From: Flavobacterium degerlachei
Lineage (GTDB): Bacteria; Bacteroidota; Bacteroidia; Flavobacteriales; Flavobacteriaceae
NCBI RefSeq assembly: GCF_900106645.1
Contig: NZ_FNMV01000010.1
Coordinates: forward strand, 62,001 to 126,000
Direction: 5' to 3'
DNA: 64,000 nt
Shown here: in pieces, positions 9,471-17,686 of the stretch
Layout: each line of letters starts with the position of its first letter
Numbering within the stretch: the stretch's first letter is position 1
Program-made: the position numbers and the translations under genes
The notes under the pieces: generated by a model
What the model was told of the DNA's origin: nothing
The model's input: only the letters and a program-made list of their open reading frames with translations
Database searches by the model: none

Positions 9471-9508
9471 AAAAAGAGGATAGACTTTTAAGTTTCTATC
9501 CTCTTTTT
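9471..9508 (-). terminator. Rho-independent terminator after the OmpA-family gene
   Basis: A perfect 14-bp inverted repeat (AAAAAGAGGATAGA and its complement, 10-base loop) lies 32 bases past the stop of the minus-strand OmpA-family gene. On that strand the stem ends in a run of T after CCTC, so it can end transcription of the ice-binding/OmpA unit. Confidence 0.8.
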
Positions 9509-9540
9509 AAAATTGTAAAAATGTATTCTCTATTCTTGAC

Positions 9541-11571
9541 TTATTTTTTTGCAGGAATAATATCGATTATTACAGTTCTGTTATAAGCACGTTCTTCAGG
9601 AGTATTGTTCTCAAAAGGCGCTTTGTTAGCATCCTCTCCAAATCCATTTAACTCAAACTTAACGTCATTTCTTCCTGTTTTAGCAAGACCATTTTCAATA
9701 ATGTTTTTCACATCGTTAGCACGAGCCAAAGACAAATCTTGGTTATGAACTTCTTCACCAATTGCATCTGTGTGACCGTGAATAATTACGGTTGCTCCAG
9801 CAGGAATTTTTGGAGTTATTACATCAGTAAGGTATTTTTCATAGATAGTAATCGCTTTAGATTTATTAAATTCATAAATGATACTGTATCTAATACCTTC
9901 TTCAACCTTAGCTGGTGTCCAAAGGACAACATGCATATTACTTTCTTTCTCTACAATCGCACCGCTTTTAGTTTGACCAATCATTTTTACTCTGTAATCT
10001 CCTTCTGGACGACTTCCTAAAATTGATTTTCCAGGAATACTAACTACATCTTGAGTATAAGGACCAAAAGACTGTATTTTTCCTTGTTGATTTGCAAGTT
10101 GCAATGACCATGAAGAAAAAGCTTCTGTAGCACCTTTATTATCAAATGTTACATAACTTTCAGCAGGAGCTTCTTGAAGAGCAACAATTTTTACAGGTTT
10201 TAACTGAGCATCAGGTCCACTTTGAAATTCCATCAATAAATCTGGAGAAGTACTTTCAACAGAAACTCTACGGTCACCTTCACTAAGAAGTTCCAATTCT
10301 AATGTTCCACCAGGTTGTAAAGAAGGGACGTTAGGTTTGTTTTGACCTTTAGTTTTTATTCTTGACTCGTCTATAGCAAATACATTAACTAAATATGTTT
10401 TAACTGATTCAGCCATTACTAAGCCATCTTGAGGTCCTTGTTCTGACGAACCTACTAAGGAAATTGTCGCTGATGGATTTTTTTGCATACGGTCACCTAG
10501 AATGTTTAATACATTATAATAAACAGTCATTTGTCGTTTTGAACGATCAGATAAGTTTTTTGGAGCATAGGCTTCCAACTGGTCTTCTTTAAAATCTTTC
10601 ACTTGATCGTTGGTCAATAGAACGTAACGATTTGGTATTTCAGTAGATCCTGCATTAAAATAAACATAGTTTCTAAGAGGGAATATTTCATTATATCTAG
10701 CTTCACCAGGTGCATTACTTGGAGAATTGATAGAAAATTGAACTTCAGCATCTTTTAACATATCAGTAGACTGTTGGACATTTTGTCCTTGTCCAAATTT
10801 AAGTGCAACACCTGCTCTAATAGTTGTGTTATTCCATGTTTCAGTTGAACGTGGGTTTTGACCAAAATACGGTTGGAAAGAAACGAAAGGAGACAGTACA
10901 AATTGTGTCTTATTGCTGTCAGTTGAAAGTGGGATATCATATCCTGCTCCAATTTGCATAGAAACAATCGTTTTATTAACGTTGTCAAAATCACCTTTTA
11001 CTGCAGGGTTTGCAGTTTGTTCTGGATATGCTGGATTAGTACCTAATTGGTAAGTAAATGATTTATCCATGTTGAAAGCCAAACGTGGTCCTCCATATAA
11101 GTAGAAATCAGATTTAAAAGGTGCAAAACGCAAACTTGGTTCTATAGTGATATAGCTTACGTTAGCTTTCAAATCAGCAGGGCAGTCACAATCAGTAATT
11201 ACTTGATCGAATTTCCCTTTACGATTATCATATCCAGCTTGTAACATAACTCCCCATCTTGAATCAGCAGGACGGTATTCTAAAAGTGGTGCAATAAAAA
11301 GTCCAGTACCAAATCCATCATGAAATGTTTTTGGAGAAGTGAAACTTGCATTCATTTGTTGCGTTGAACCACGGTAAAAATTAAAATTAGCACCACCCGC
11401 TAAACCGAAGTACCAAGAAGGTTTTGTGTATTTAACTTCAAGGGTTTCCTGTGCCTGTACAGAAGTTTGAAAGCTTAACATTGATAAAGCGATTATTGCA
11501 GCGCTTTTGGTAAGATTATTAGGAGACCATGCAGCAGATGGTTTCTCATTATATTTAGTTTTTGATCTCAT
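9541..11571 (-). CDS. OmpA-family outer-membrane protein with N-terminal beta-barrel
   Basis: A 676-residue protein. After an atypically long leader (about 40 residues, hydrophobic core AAIIALSMLSFQTSVQAQ) comes an outer-membrane-barrel-like region at about 50-265 (SWYFGLAGGANFNFY to IRAGVALKFGQ). A middle periplasmic region follows. The C-terminal OmpA domain, about 560-670, shows VIIHGHTDAIGEEVHNQDLSLARA, the peptidoglycan-binding signature with its conserved Asp and Arg. The inferred role is anchoring the outer membrane to peptidoglycan. It sits 78 bases downstream of the Ig-repeat ice-binding lipoprotein on the same strand, so the two may be co-expressed and work together at the surface. 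Confidence 0.85.
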   Translation of the reverse strand: MRSKTKYNEKPSAAWSPNNLTKSAAIIALSMLSFQTSVQAQETLEVKYTKPSWYFGLAGGANFNFYRGSTQQMNASFTSPKTFHDGFGTGLFIAPLLEYRPADSRWGVMLQAGYDNRKGKFDQVITDCDCPADLKANVSYITIEPSLRFAPFKSDFYLYGGPRLAFNMDKSFTYQLGTNPAYPEQTANPAVKGDFDNVNKTIVSMQIGAGYDIPLSTDSNKTQFVLSPFVSFQPYFGQNPRSTETWNNTTIRAGVALKFGQGQNVQQSTDMLKDAEVQFSINSPSNAPGEARYNEIFPLRNYVYFNAGSTEIPNRYVLLTNDQVKDFKEDQLEAYAPKNLSDRSKRQMTVYYNVLNILGDRMQKNPSATISLVGSSEQGPQDGLVMAESVKTYLVNVFAIDESRIKTKGQNKPNVPSLQPGGTLELELLSEGDRRVSVESTSPDLLMEFQSGPDAQLKPVKIVALQEAPAESYVTFDNKGATEAFSSWSLQLANQQGKIQSFGPYTQDVVSIPGKSILGSRPEGDYRVKMIGQTKSGAIVEKESNMHVVLWTPAKVEEGIRYSIIYEFNKSKAITIYEKYLTDVITPKIPAGATVIIHGHTDAIGEEVHNQDLSLARANDVKNIIENGLAKTGRNDVKFELNGFGEDANKAPFENNTPEERAYNRTVIIDIIPAKK

Positions 11572-11607
11572 TTTTGTGTCTTTTATTATTAGGTTTGATT
11601 TAAATGA

Positions 11608-11627
11608 ATCCCGCCCAAAGACGGGAT
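11608..11627. terminator. Hairpin between the ice-binding and OmpA genes
   Basis: ATCCCG and CGGGAT flank an 8-base spacer and sit inside flanking TTTAAAT/ATTTAAAT arms. There is no strong T run on the minus strand, so it is more likely an attenuator or processing site between the two genes than a full terminator. Confidence 0.4.
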
Positions 11628-11649
11628 ATTTAAATCTTATGTTAGTTAC

Positions 11650-13428
11650 TTAGTTAGCAGGGATATTAATGATAGTATTTACCATAGTTACCGAAGAAAC
11701 TAATGAAATTACTCTACCGTTTAATACAGTTTCTTGGCCAGGTAAAGTTGTGCTATTACCAGGAGAAGACAATGTCACGCCATTATTGGCAAGAACGTTT
11801 CCAGTCATTACACCACCACCTGCGTAGTTGATAACAGCTGTGCTACCTACATACCAGTAAACATTTTTAGCTAGAGCTCCACCTGTCAATTTAACATTTC
11901 TGACAGCTGCTGGAGAACCTACTGTTAAGGAAGACTCTGCTTGGAAAATCCATACATCAGTTGCACTTCCTGATAAAGTTAAATCTCCATTTGTGATTTT
12001 GTAAGTACCACTGGCTGATTTATAAACTCCTGCGGCCAATGTTAATCCACCTAGCTCACCTGATCCTTGATCACTTCCTCCTGGTTTGTTAGTTGGAGAA
12101 ATACTGTTATAAAGTGCTCTTGCTTCATTCAATCCTTCAAGTGCTTTTTGTGCTTTCGTTGCATTACCTGGAGCAGGTGCTGCAGCGAATATTCCACCAG
12201 ATACAAGTCCGTTATTAAGTGGCGTAACTGTATAAACTTCAAAAGGAGTAGCTAAAATATCAGTGAATCCAGTTACTAATGTAGAAGCGGCAGTTGTTCC
12301 GATACCTCCATTATTAATCCTTGTATTCAGACCTTGATTAGTGATTCCAGCGTTTCCACCAAATACTCCGAAGAATAAACCTGCAGTAGGAGCGGGAGTA
12401 TTAACAACTAATGTTGTAAAGTTCCATGTATAGTCATTTGCTAAAGGTGTTCCTGCAATATTTTTTGCAGCGATTGTAATTTTAGCTGTATAAACTTTAC
12501 CTTCTAGTAAAGCATTTGTAGGATTGAAAGAAACTGTAGTTCCAGTATATGTTACTGCTCCTGCAATAACTGTTGTACCTTGTGTTAATGTGAAAGTTGT
12601 TCCATTAATAGTTAATGGATCCATGATCATACTAAAGTTAGCAGTAATAGTTTTAGTAAGACTAACTCCAGTTGTATTGTTGATAGGGTCTGTAGAAGTT
12701 ACAGTAGGAGCAATCAATGCACCTGTTGTGAATTTCCATACATAATCATTTAGTAAAGCATTGTTATCTAAATTAGTCGCTGCCTTAGAAACAGTCGCTG
12801 TATAAACAGTATTAGGTAGCAAAGGTGCCGTTGGAGTAAAGATTGCTGTTGTACCACTGTAAGATACAGTTCCCGCTACTGTTGTAGCTCCTTGTTTTAA
12901 AGTATAGGTAGTCTCAGTAATAGTTGAAGCCTTCATTGCCATATTGAAGTTAACAGTTACTAATTTATTTAAAACCACATTATTAGTGTTGTTTTCTGGA
13001 TCAGTAGCTGCAACCATTGGAGTAACTGTTAAACCTGTACTAAAAGTCCAAATTGTTTCAGTTTGTAAAGCATTACCTGTAAGGTCTTTTATTGTTCTCG
13101 TTATTCTAGCAGTATAAGTTGTGTTAGGAGAAAGTAAAGCCGATGGAGTAAATGTGGCAGTTTTGTTACTGTATGAAACTACACCTGCTACCTGTGAGCT
13201 ACCATTTAAAGTAAATGAAGACTGATTTATTGTTTCAGGATTCATTTCTTCATTAAAGGTTACGGTGATTAGTTGATCTATTGAAACATTAGTAGCTCCA
13301 TTTATTGGGCTAGTAATTTCCACAATAGGACAAACGCCGTCTACTTCTTCAAAATCGTCTTTCGCGCAACCGGAAATTAATGCAATAAATAGCATTGCAA
13401 AGGTTAATAGTAAATTTTTAGTTTTCAT
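11650..13428 (-). CDS. Ice-binding-like (DUF3494) lipoprotein with three Ig-like repeats
   Basis: A 592-residue lipoprotein. The open frame extends upstream to 13527, but ATG at 13428 is chosen because it places a proper SPII signal at the N terminus (FIALISGC, Cys21). Three Ig-like Big_5 repeats follow at about 33-130, 133-232 and 235-333; each starts like SPINGATNVSIDQLITVTFN and ends in a W.F.T motif. Residues 345-592 are a DUF3494 domain (GITNQGLNTRINNGGIGTTA, then AGVYKSASGTYKITNGDLTL and TDVWIFQ). Known DUF3494 proteins form a beta-solenoid, and several bind ice. The Ig stalk on a lipid anchor suggests a surface ice adhesin. Ice binding itself is inference. Confidence 0.85.
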   Translation of the reverse strand: MKTKNLLLTFAMLFIALISGCAKDDFEEVDGVCPIVEITSPINGATNVSIDQLITVTFNEEMNPETINQSSFTLNGSSQVAGVVSYSNKTATFTPSALLSPNTTYTARITRTIKDLTGNALQTETIWTFSTGLTVTPMVAATDPENNTNNVVLNKLVTVNFNMAMKASTITETTYTLKQGATTVAGTVSYSGTTAIFTPTAPLLPNTVYTATVSKAATNLDNNALLNDYVWKFTTGALIAPTVTSTDPINNTTGVSLTKTITANFSMIMDPLTINGTTFTLTQGTTVIAGAVTYTGTTVSFNPTNALLEGKVYTAKITIAAKNIAGTPLANDYTWNFTTLVVNTPAPTAGLFFGVFGGNAGITNQGLNTRINNGGIGTTAASTLVTGFTDILATPFEVYTVTPLNNGLVSGGIFAAAPAPGNATKAQKALEGLNEARALYNSISPTNKPGGSDQGSGELGGLTLAAGVYKSASGTYKITNGDLTLSGSATDVWIFQAESSLTVGSPAAVRNVKLTGGALAKNVYWYVGSTAVINYAGGGVMTGNVLANNGVTLSSPGNSTTLPGQETVLNGRVISLVSSVTMVNTIINIPAN

Positions 13429-13977
13429 TTTACTGATTTTAGGGGATTGATTATTATATCGGTCAAAGATGCGTCTCTTAATAGGGCATAGAGTTACACA
13501 ATAAAGAGCATTAGTTGTATAATTCACTTATAAAAAACGCGTTAAATGTGTTAAGTGTTTATTAATGAAAGATTTATTGTGTTTTGTCTTATTTTTTGGT
13601 TTAATATAAAATCAAGAATATTGGCTGTGTTACACTTAATTATGTGTACAGATAGGGTAATTGTTCAAGCCAGATTATTGTTTTTTTTTTCCGCAAAGAC
13701 CAAGAAGGTTTGTATAGGTAATGGAGGTTAACTTAGGTATAAAAAAAAATCGAGAATATATTTCTCGATTTTTTAATAATTAGTTTTTTAGGTACTAATT
13801 TAAGTCCATTTTTTATTTGTCATTTCAAAAGTGAAATCATAATTATAGGTTGCTCTACCAGCGGATCGAAAGATATATTAGATTGAAGTATCTGCTACTC
13901 ATCGCTATAATTATCCGATTTCCAAAAATCTAAATTAATTAGGCTACAAAACTAAAAGGATAGCCATGCAATAGTTT
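13429..13977. other. 549-bp intergenic region upstream of the ice-binding lipoprotein
   Basis: Holds the promoter region of the ice-binding lipoprotein gene; a near-consensus CATCTTTG lies about 40 bases before its ATG on the minus strand. It also holds a T tract around 13680 and a bidirectional hairpin at 13744-13774. No gene-like frame is present. The part from 13800 to 13977 has no recognisable remnant of an ATPase domain that would complete the adjacent HisKA-only protein. Confidence 0.5.
13744..13774. terminator. Bidirectional terminator hairpin
   Basis: A 13-bp perfect stem, AAAAAATCGAGAA / TTCTCGATTTTTT, with a 5-base loop and A/T tails on both strands. It lies about 200 bases beyond the stop of the minus-strand HisKA-only gene and most likely ends that transcript. 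Confidence 0.65.
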
Positions 13978-14778
13978 TTATATTTTTAATTTTTTCTTCA
14001 GATATAAAACGTGCGCATTTAATTCTCTCGTCACAATATCTAGCGATAAAGCAGATTTTTTAATGTGGTCTATAGATTGTGTAATATCCTCTTTGGAATC
14101 ATTAAGCAAATCTAACATCACTGCTAAACCTAAAATATTTGCAATTGGTTGTCGGACTTTATGTGAAGTCAAATACATAATTTGTTCTAATCCTCGAATG
14201 TATTCTTTTTGAGATTCTTCGGCAGACTTAAGTTCTAGATTTGTCAACATGAGTTCAGCAGCTCTTTTTTCTTTTTCGTCATTTTGAAAAGCAAGTTCCG
14301 TATTGGCAATAATTAATTCAGCTGCTCTTTTTTCTTTTTCATCATTTTGAAAGGCAAGCTCTTTGTTAGCAATAATTAATTCAGCTGCTCTTTTTTCTTT
14401 TTCATCATTTTGAAAGGCGAGCTCTTTGTTGGCAATAATTAATTCAGCTGCTCTTTTTTCTTTTTCATCATTTTGAAAAGCAAGCTCTTTATTTGCAATA
14501 ATTAATTCAGCTGCTCTTTTTTCTTTTTCATTATTTTGAAAAGTAAGTTCTTCATTGAATATAATAAACTCAAATGTTCTTTTTTGCTTTTCAATATTTT
14601 GATTAGATGGGGCTCTTTTTGCAATCTCTAACTGAGATTTAAGTTTTGCAATTTCTTGCTGTTTACTCTGAAGTTCTAGATTGAAGGACTTTAATTGTAT
14701 TGTATTTCCTAGCTCTTTATTTTGAAAACAAAGGTTTATATTGCAGTAAACTAAATTATTTTTCTTTGGGGTAACCAT
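13978..14778 (-). CDS. HisKA-only coiled-coil signalling protein, no ATPase domain
   Basis: A 266-residue cytoplasmic protein. Residues about 48-173 are six 21-residue units (EKEKRAAELIIANKEL type), each three heptads long, forming an extended coiled coil. Residues 195-266 are a HisKA-like dimerisation helix with TSHKVRQPIANILGL and a candidate phosphoacceptor at His206. The frame stops there: no N, G1 or G2 ATP-binding motifs follow in any frame. It may serve as a phosphotransfer or dimerisation partner for another kinase, or be a relic. The same repeat occurs in the CHASE3 hybrid kinase of this window, a possible partner. The function is inference. Confidence 0.7.
   Translation of the reverse strand: MVTPKKNNLVYCNINLCFQNKELGNTIQLKSFNLELQSKQQEIAKLKSQLEIAKRAPSNQNIEKQKRTFEFIIFNEELTFQNNEKEKRAAELIIANKELAFQNDEKEKRAAELIIANKELAFQNDEKEKRAAELIIANKELAFQNDEKEKRAAELIIANTELAFQNDEKEKRAAELMLTNLELKSAEESQKEYIRGLEQIMYLTSHKVRQPIANILGLAVMLDLLNDSKEDITQSIDHIKKSALSLDIVTRELNAHVLYLKKKLKI
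14261..14638 (-). repeat. Six tandem 63-bp units (coiled-coil array)
   Basis: The marker GCTC (on the plus strand) recurs at 14261, 14324, 14387, 14450 and 14513, and as GTTC at 14576: exactly 63 bases apart. The middle copies are nearly identical at the DNA level and the outermost is degenerate. Each unit encodes 21 residues, so gain or loss of one copy keeps both the reading frame and the heptad register. Confidence 0.9.
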
Positions 14779-14894
14779 AATCTTTTTTTCAAAATTATTA
14801 AATAAATATAACTTATAAGATACAGTTTTTGAATCTTGTTTGTTTCAATATTCCCCTGCTAAGATATTAAATATGATTTTAAAAAAATAATAAT

Positions 14895-14920
14895 AGTTAC
14901 AACTGTAGAATGTTGTAACT
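14895..14920 (-). terminator. Probable terminator of the membrane-protein operon
   Basis: AGTTACAA and its complement TTGTAACT flank a 10-base loop, 18 bases past the stop of the minus-strand 112-residue gene. On the minus strand the stem is followed by an A/T stretch with a T run, as expected for a weak intrinsic terminator. Confidence 0.5.
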
Positions 14921-14937
14921 TTCTATTATAGCAATTC

Positions 14938-15276
14938 CTAAGACTTTACAGGATCAGTATGTTTAGTGACTACATTTGTGATGACAAATTGTAAGACAGT
15001 CCCTAAAATTCGCCTCACAGGATTGTGACTTGATCCTAGCAAAAGTTTCTTAGAAATGTAACCTGTTGACATACCTATAATATTATTAATGATATTTCCT
15101 TTTAAGTCTGATGCAGTTGACATTTCTTTAAACGCACCTTTTATGATGTTTAAAGGTTTTAAACTGTCATAAGTTAATTCAAATTGTTCTTTGAGGATCC
15201 TTAGTTCTTGCTTTTGCCTATTTTGTAATAAAGCGATAGTCTCATTTAAAGTGTCCGTTTCGTTTACCTTTTTCAT
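14938..15276 (-). CDS. Hypothetical protein of the YtxH/holin operon
   Basis: A 112-residue protein I do not recognise. The first half is charged and helical (ETIALLQNRQKQELRILKEQ). The second half is amphipathic with Gly and small residues (NIINNIIGMSTGYISKKLLL, then RRILGTVLQFVITNVV), and could lie on or in a membrane. It starts one base after the stop of the holin-like gene and ends the operon of small membrane proteins. A role in envelope stress alongside them is guilt by association. Confidence 0.6.
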   Translation of the reverse strand: MKKVNETDTLNETIALLQNRQKQELRILKEQFELTYDSLKPLNIIKGAFKEMSTASDLKGNIINNIIGMSTGYISKKLLLGSSHNPVRRILGTVLQFVITNVVTKHTDPVKS

Positions 15277-15277
15277 A

Positions 15278-15625
15278 CTATCTGTTTTTTAACAGTTTAG
15301 AAATAATTAGATTACTCACTGGCATTTTTAGCCATTGATCTTTAAAATTGTTCATTAAGATCGCCAAAATTAAGTAAGCGCATGCAACTGCAAAATAGCC
15401 ATAGTACGGTTTGCCGAGAAGTTCGCCAATCCATATAGATAGCCCAATGTTAAAAATTAGGGCAAACATTGCAACAACAATAAGAATAGTTATTCTCGAA
15501 AATAGGGAAGACAGAACGTCAGCAGACTTATCAATGGCATTTAGCTTTGCTAATTCTACAGTTGTTCTAGTATAATCCTCTGCTTTTTCAAAAAGCATTT
15601 CTATTGTTGTTGCCTTGTTGTCCAT
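15278..15625 (-). CDS. Phage-holin-like (Phage_holin_3_6) membrane protein
   Basis: A 115-residue protein with a short charged N-terminal helix, then two hydrophobic hairpins (ITILIVVAMFALIFNIGLSI and YGYFAVACAYLILAILM) and a basic tail. This is the pattern of the Phage_holin_3_6 / YqjE family. Despite the family name, chromosomal members next to YtxH-type genes are envelope stress proteins rather than lysis proteins. No phage genes are nearby. It is co-directional with YtxH (33-base gap) and nearly abuts the next gene. Confidence 0.7.
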   Translation of the reverse strand: MDNKATTIEMLFEKAEDYTRTTVELAKLNAIDKSADVLSSLFSRITILIVVAMFALIFNIGLSIWIGELLGKPYYGYFAVACAYLILAILMNNFKDQWLKMPVSNLIISKLLKNR

Positions 15626-15658
15626 AGTTTTTTTATTATAATTGAAGTTTAGAAAATA

Positions 15659-15991
15659 TTAGATATCTAAATTTCTAACTTCATTTTTCGTTTTTTCAAA
15701 TTTTGATTTTTCTTCAGCTAGGAAATCTTTTCCTTCTTCTTTAAGGCTGTCAAATTTTGATTTTCCCTCTTTAAGTAGAGATTTTCCTTCTTCTCTAAGG
15801 GTATCATATTTCTTTGAAAGGCTATTTGCCGTTTCTCCGTATTGATATTTTAGCTCGTCAGCATAATCAATTCCTTTGTTTTTGATTTTTTTTCTTGTTT
15901 TTTCACCTTTATCTGGTGCAAACAATATTCCTAGTATTGCTCCGGCAGCTAAACCACCTAAAAGTCCTAATATTACTTTATCTGTTTTCAT
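15659..15991 (-). CDS. YtxH-domain protein
   Basis: A 110-residue protein. An N-terminal Gly-rich membrane helix (ILGLLGGLAAGAILGILFAP) is followed by DKGEKTRKKI and a long lysine/glutamate-rich amphipathic tail containing repeats of the kind FDSLKEEGKDFLAEEKSKFE. This is the standard YtxH layout. Family members are induced by general and salt stress; the molecular function is unknown. It is second in the operon after the Lmo0937-like gene. Confidence 0.85.
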   Translation of the reverse strand: MKTDKVILGLLGGLAAGAILGILFAPDKGEKTRKKIKNKGIDYADELKYQYGETANSLSKKYDTLREEGKSLLKEGKSKFDSLKEEGKDFLAEEKSKFEKTKNEVRNLDI

Positions 15992-16023
15992 AATTAATTT
16001 TTTAATTCTATTTAAATTTTATT

Positions 16024-16176
16024 TTATAATCTTCTTCCTTGGATAAGTCTTAATAGCACTGCTATTACTGCTATAATTAGTAGAACATGGATAATTCCTC
16101 CTGCACTAAATGCGAAGAATCCAATTGCCCAAAAAATGATTAAAATTACTGCTAATGTGTAAAGAAGGTTGCTCAT
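16024..16176 (-). CDS. Lmo0937-family small membrane protein
   Basis: A 50-residue protein starting MSNLLYTLAVILIIFWAIGF, with a second hydrophobic stretch (HVLLIIAVIAVLLRLI) and a QGRRL tail. The two-helix hairpin with LLYT.AVIL..W.IGFF matches the Lmo0937 family, which accompanies YtxH in many Bacteroidota. The ATG is at 16176 and the TAA at 16024-16026, 32 bases before the YtxH start. It is probably the first gene of the four-gene operon. Its exact function is unknown. Confidence 0.8.
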   Translation of the reverse strand: MSNLLYTLAVILIIFWAIGFFAFSAGGIIHVLLIIAVIAVLLRLIQGRRL

Positions 16177-16177
16177 G

Positions 16178-16513
16178 ATTTCTATTGTTTATGATTAATA
16201 TTAAATTATATGTATGTTAAAAAAAATGTAATTAAACTGCTGTCGTCATTTTCAAAATGCTAAAGAGTTTAATATTTGTTGATCAATTTTGTACTACTAC
16301 AAATATCTATAACAATGTGAGGCAAAGTGTTATAGAAATTTCAGTAAATGTTGTAATATTTACAGTTTTAAGAAATTAATGTTTTTAAAACCTCATACTT
16401 CTCCAAAAAAATAAAAGTATGTTCAGCAATTAATTTCATTTTCTTCATAATCTGTTACAATAAAAAGACAGTCTATAATGCTCTATATTTTAGGATTTTA
16501 GAAATAAACTTAA
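16178..16513. other. 336-bp intergenic region
   Basis: AT-rich spacer upstream of the Lmo0937/YtxH operon and downstream of the CsbD-like gene. It must hold the operon promoter; no perfect TAnnTTTG box stands out, which leaves room for a stress sigma factor. No open frame of interest and no strong hairpin was seen. Confidence 0.45.
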
Positions 16514-16699
16514 TTAAATAGCTTTAATTATTTTGTAGACTTCCTCTTTGGTTTTACCTAGCTTAAGCGCGAGTTTAGTAACCATTTCATTTTCCATCCC
16601 CTCTAAATATAGCAAATCATTATCCGTCAAAGCAGCAAATTTTTGTTTCAATTTTGCTTTTTGCTCTTCCCAAGCTTTATGTTCGTCTTGTGCTCTCAT
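16514..16699 (-). CDS. CsbD-like general stress protein
   Basis: A 61-residue hydrophilic protein. The core KLKQKFAALTDNDLLYLEGM followed by KLALKLGKTKEEVYKII matches the CsbD-like pattern of an LKGK-type helix, then LTDDDL, E.G and LGKTKEE. Members are small, highly expressed stress proteins of unknown mechanism. It stands alone, followed by the Mla operon on its upstream side. A candidate -7-like CATCTTTG lies about 40 bases before the ATG on the minus strand, one mismatch from the TAnnTTTG consensus. Confidence 0.75.
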   Translation of the reverse strand: MRAQDEHKAWEEQKAKLKQKFAALTDNDLLYLEGMENEMVTKLALKLGKTKEEVYKIIKAI

Positions 16700-16840
16700 T
16701 TCGGTTGTATTGTAAATGTGTATTTGATTCTTTTACAAAGATGATTAGATTAACACTTAAATGTATTACATAACTAAATTGGAAATTTATGTAATTCACT
16801 TATTTATAAGTTTATTGCCCATTTTAAAAATTTGCATAAA

Positions 16841-16873
16841 AAAACATCTCAAATTTGAAATTGGAGATGTTTT
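16841..16873 (-). terminator. Terminator after the MlaD gene
   Basis: AAAACATCTC and GAGATGTTTT form a 10-bp stem whose 13-base loop can pair further (CAAATTTG). It lies 53 bases past the stop of the minus-strand MCE gene and ends in a T tract. Confidence 0.75.
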
Positions 16874-16925
16874 TAAAATTATTTTCGTTTTAATTGTACA
16901 AAGTTTAAATCCTGAGTAGCAAGTC

Positions 16926-17663
16926 TTATTTTTTAATTTCAGAATCTGCTTTTTCCTCTTTTATTTTTTGCATTTCTTCAATTTTTTTAGCCTCTGCTTT
17001 TTTCTTTTTATTAAAGTATCCTTTCAAAAGAATATTATGTTTTGCAGCTTCCATATTTTCACTCAGCCCTTTTGATCCAGTTTGAAGGTTCGTAAGCGTT
17101 TTTGTCATACTGTTTGCAAATTTTTCATCAGTAATTAACTTAGATAAGGCACCATTTCCATGATTCATATTATAAGTAAATTGGGCTAGTTCAGCAGTAA
17201 TGATACTGGCATTATCCATACTGACTTTAACACTTCTCATTATTTCATCCATTTCTATGGCCTTTATTGAGGCTATATTGTCATTATCTTTCACCATTTT
17301 TTTAGAGGATGTTCCCGCTGAGATTGACAGTACTTTATCACCCATTAATCCATCTGAGCCTATACTTGCCATAGCATCGCTTTTGATAAATTGTTGGACG
17401 TCTTCTTTAATTAATAATCGGACAACAACAGAGGTATCCGTAATCAATTGAATCTCACTGACTGTTCCTACATTTATCCCTGAAAAAAGCACATTATTAC
17501 CAACTTCTAAGCCGCTTACATTGGCAAAGTGCGAGTTAAGACGAAATGTAGAACCAAACAAATTCTTTTGTTTTCCAACAAAATAAATGGTGGTCGTAAA
17601 AGCTACCAATCCCATTATAACAAACATTCCTAACTTCCAAGAGGATCCAGATTCCTTATTCAT
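16926..17663 (-). CDS. MlaD-family MCE-domain protein
   Basis: A 245-residue protein with one N-terminal membrane helix (LGMFVIMGLVAFTTTIYFVG), then a single MCE domain at about 35-115 (GLEVGNNVLFSGINVGTVSEI, and DGLMGDKVLSI). The C-terminal region is helical and strongly charged at the end (KKKKAEAKKIEEMQKIKEEK). MlaD proteins form periplasmic hexamers that carry phospholipids between the membranes with the MlaE-MlaF ABC complex. It is last in the mlaE-mlaF-mlaD order, 23 bases after the ATPase gene. No MlaB, MlaC or MlaA is encoded in the window. Confidence 0.88.
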   Translation of the reverse strand: MNKESGSSWKLGMFVIMGLVAFTTTIYFVGKQKNLFGSTFRLNSHFANVSGLEVGNNVLFSGINVGTVSEIQLITDTSVVVRLLIKEDVQQFIKSDAMASIGSDGLMGDKVLSISAGTSSKKMVKDNDNIASIKAIEMDEIMRSVKVSMDNASIITAELAQFTYNMNHGNGALSKLITDEKFANSMTKTLTNLQTGSKGLSENMEAAKHNILLKGYFNKKKKAEAKKIEEMQKIKEEKADSEIKK

Positions 17664-17686
17664 AGCTAAATTCTTAAATTAAATAA

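Noticed and set aside
13429..13527. N-terminal extension of the Ig/ice-binding gene
   Set aside because: The extra 33 residues precede and would bury a perfect lipoprotein signal peptide; start moved to ATG 13428.
13830..13890. Minus-strand GCTGGTAGAGCA resembles a tRNA D-arm
   Set aside because: No matching D-stem partner, no T-arm GGTTCGAATCC at the right distance and no acceptor stem; most likely chance.
14261..14638. Regularly spaced repeats that might suggest a CRISPR array
   Set aside because: The 63-base units are contiguous, in frame and encode coiled coil; there are no variable spacers and no cas genes.
15278..15625. Holin-family gene as sign of a prophage
   Set aside because: No phage structural, lysis or integrase genes nearby; chromosomal YtxH-linked holin-like proteins are common.
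13429..16800. Recurring CATCTTT-like boxes upstream of several stress genes
   Set aside because: One mismatch from the -7 consensus, spacing to any -33 element varies; too weak to call a shared promoter.
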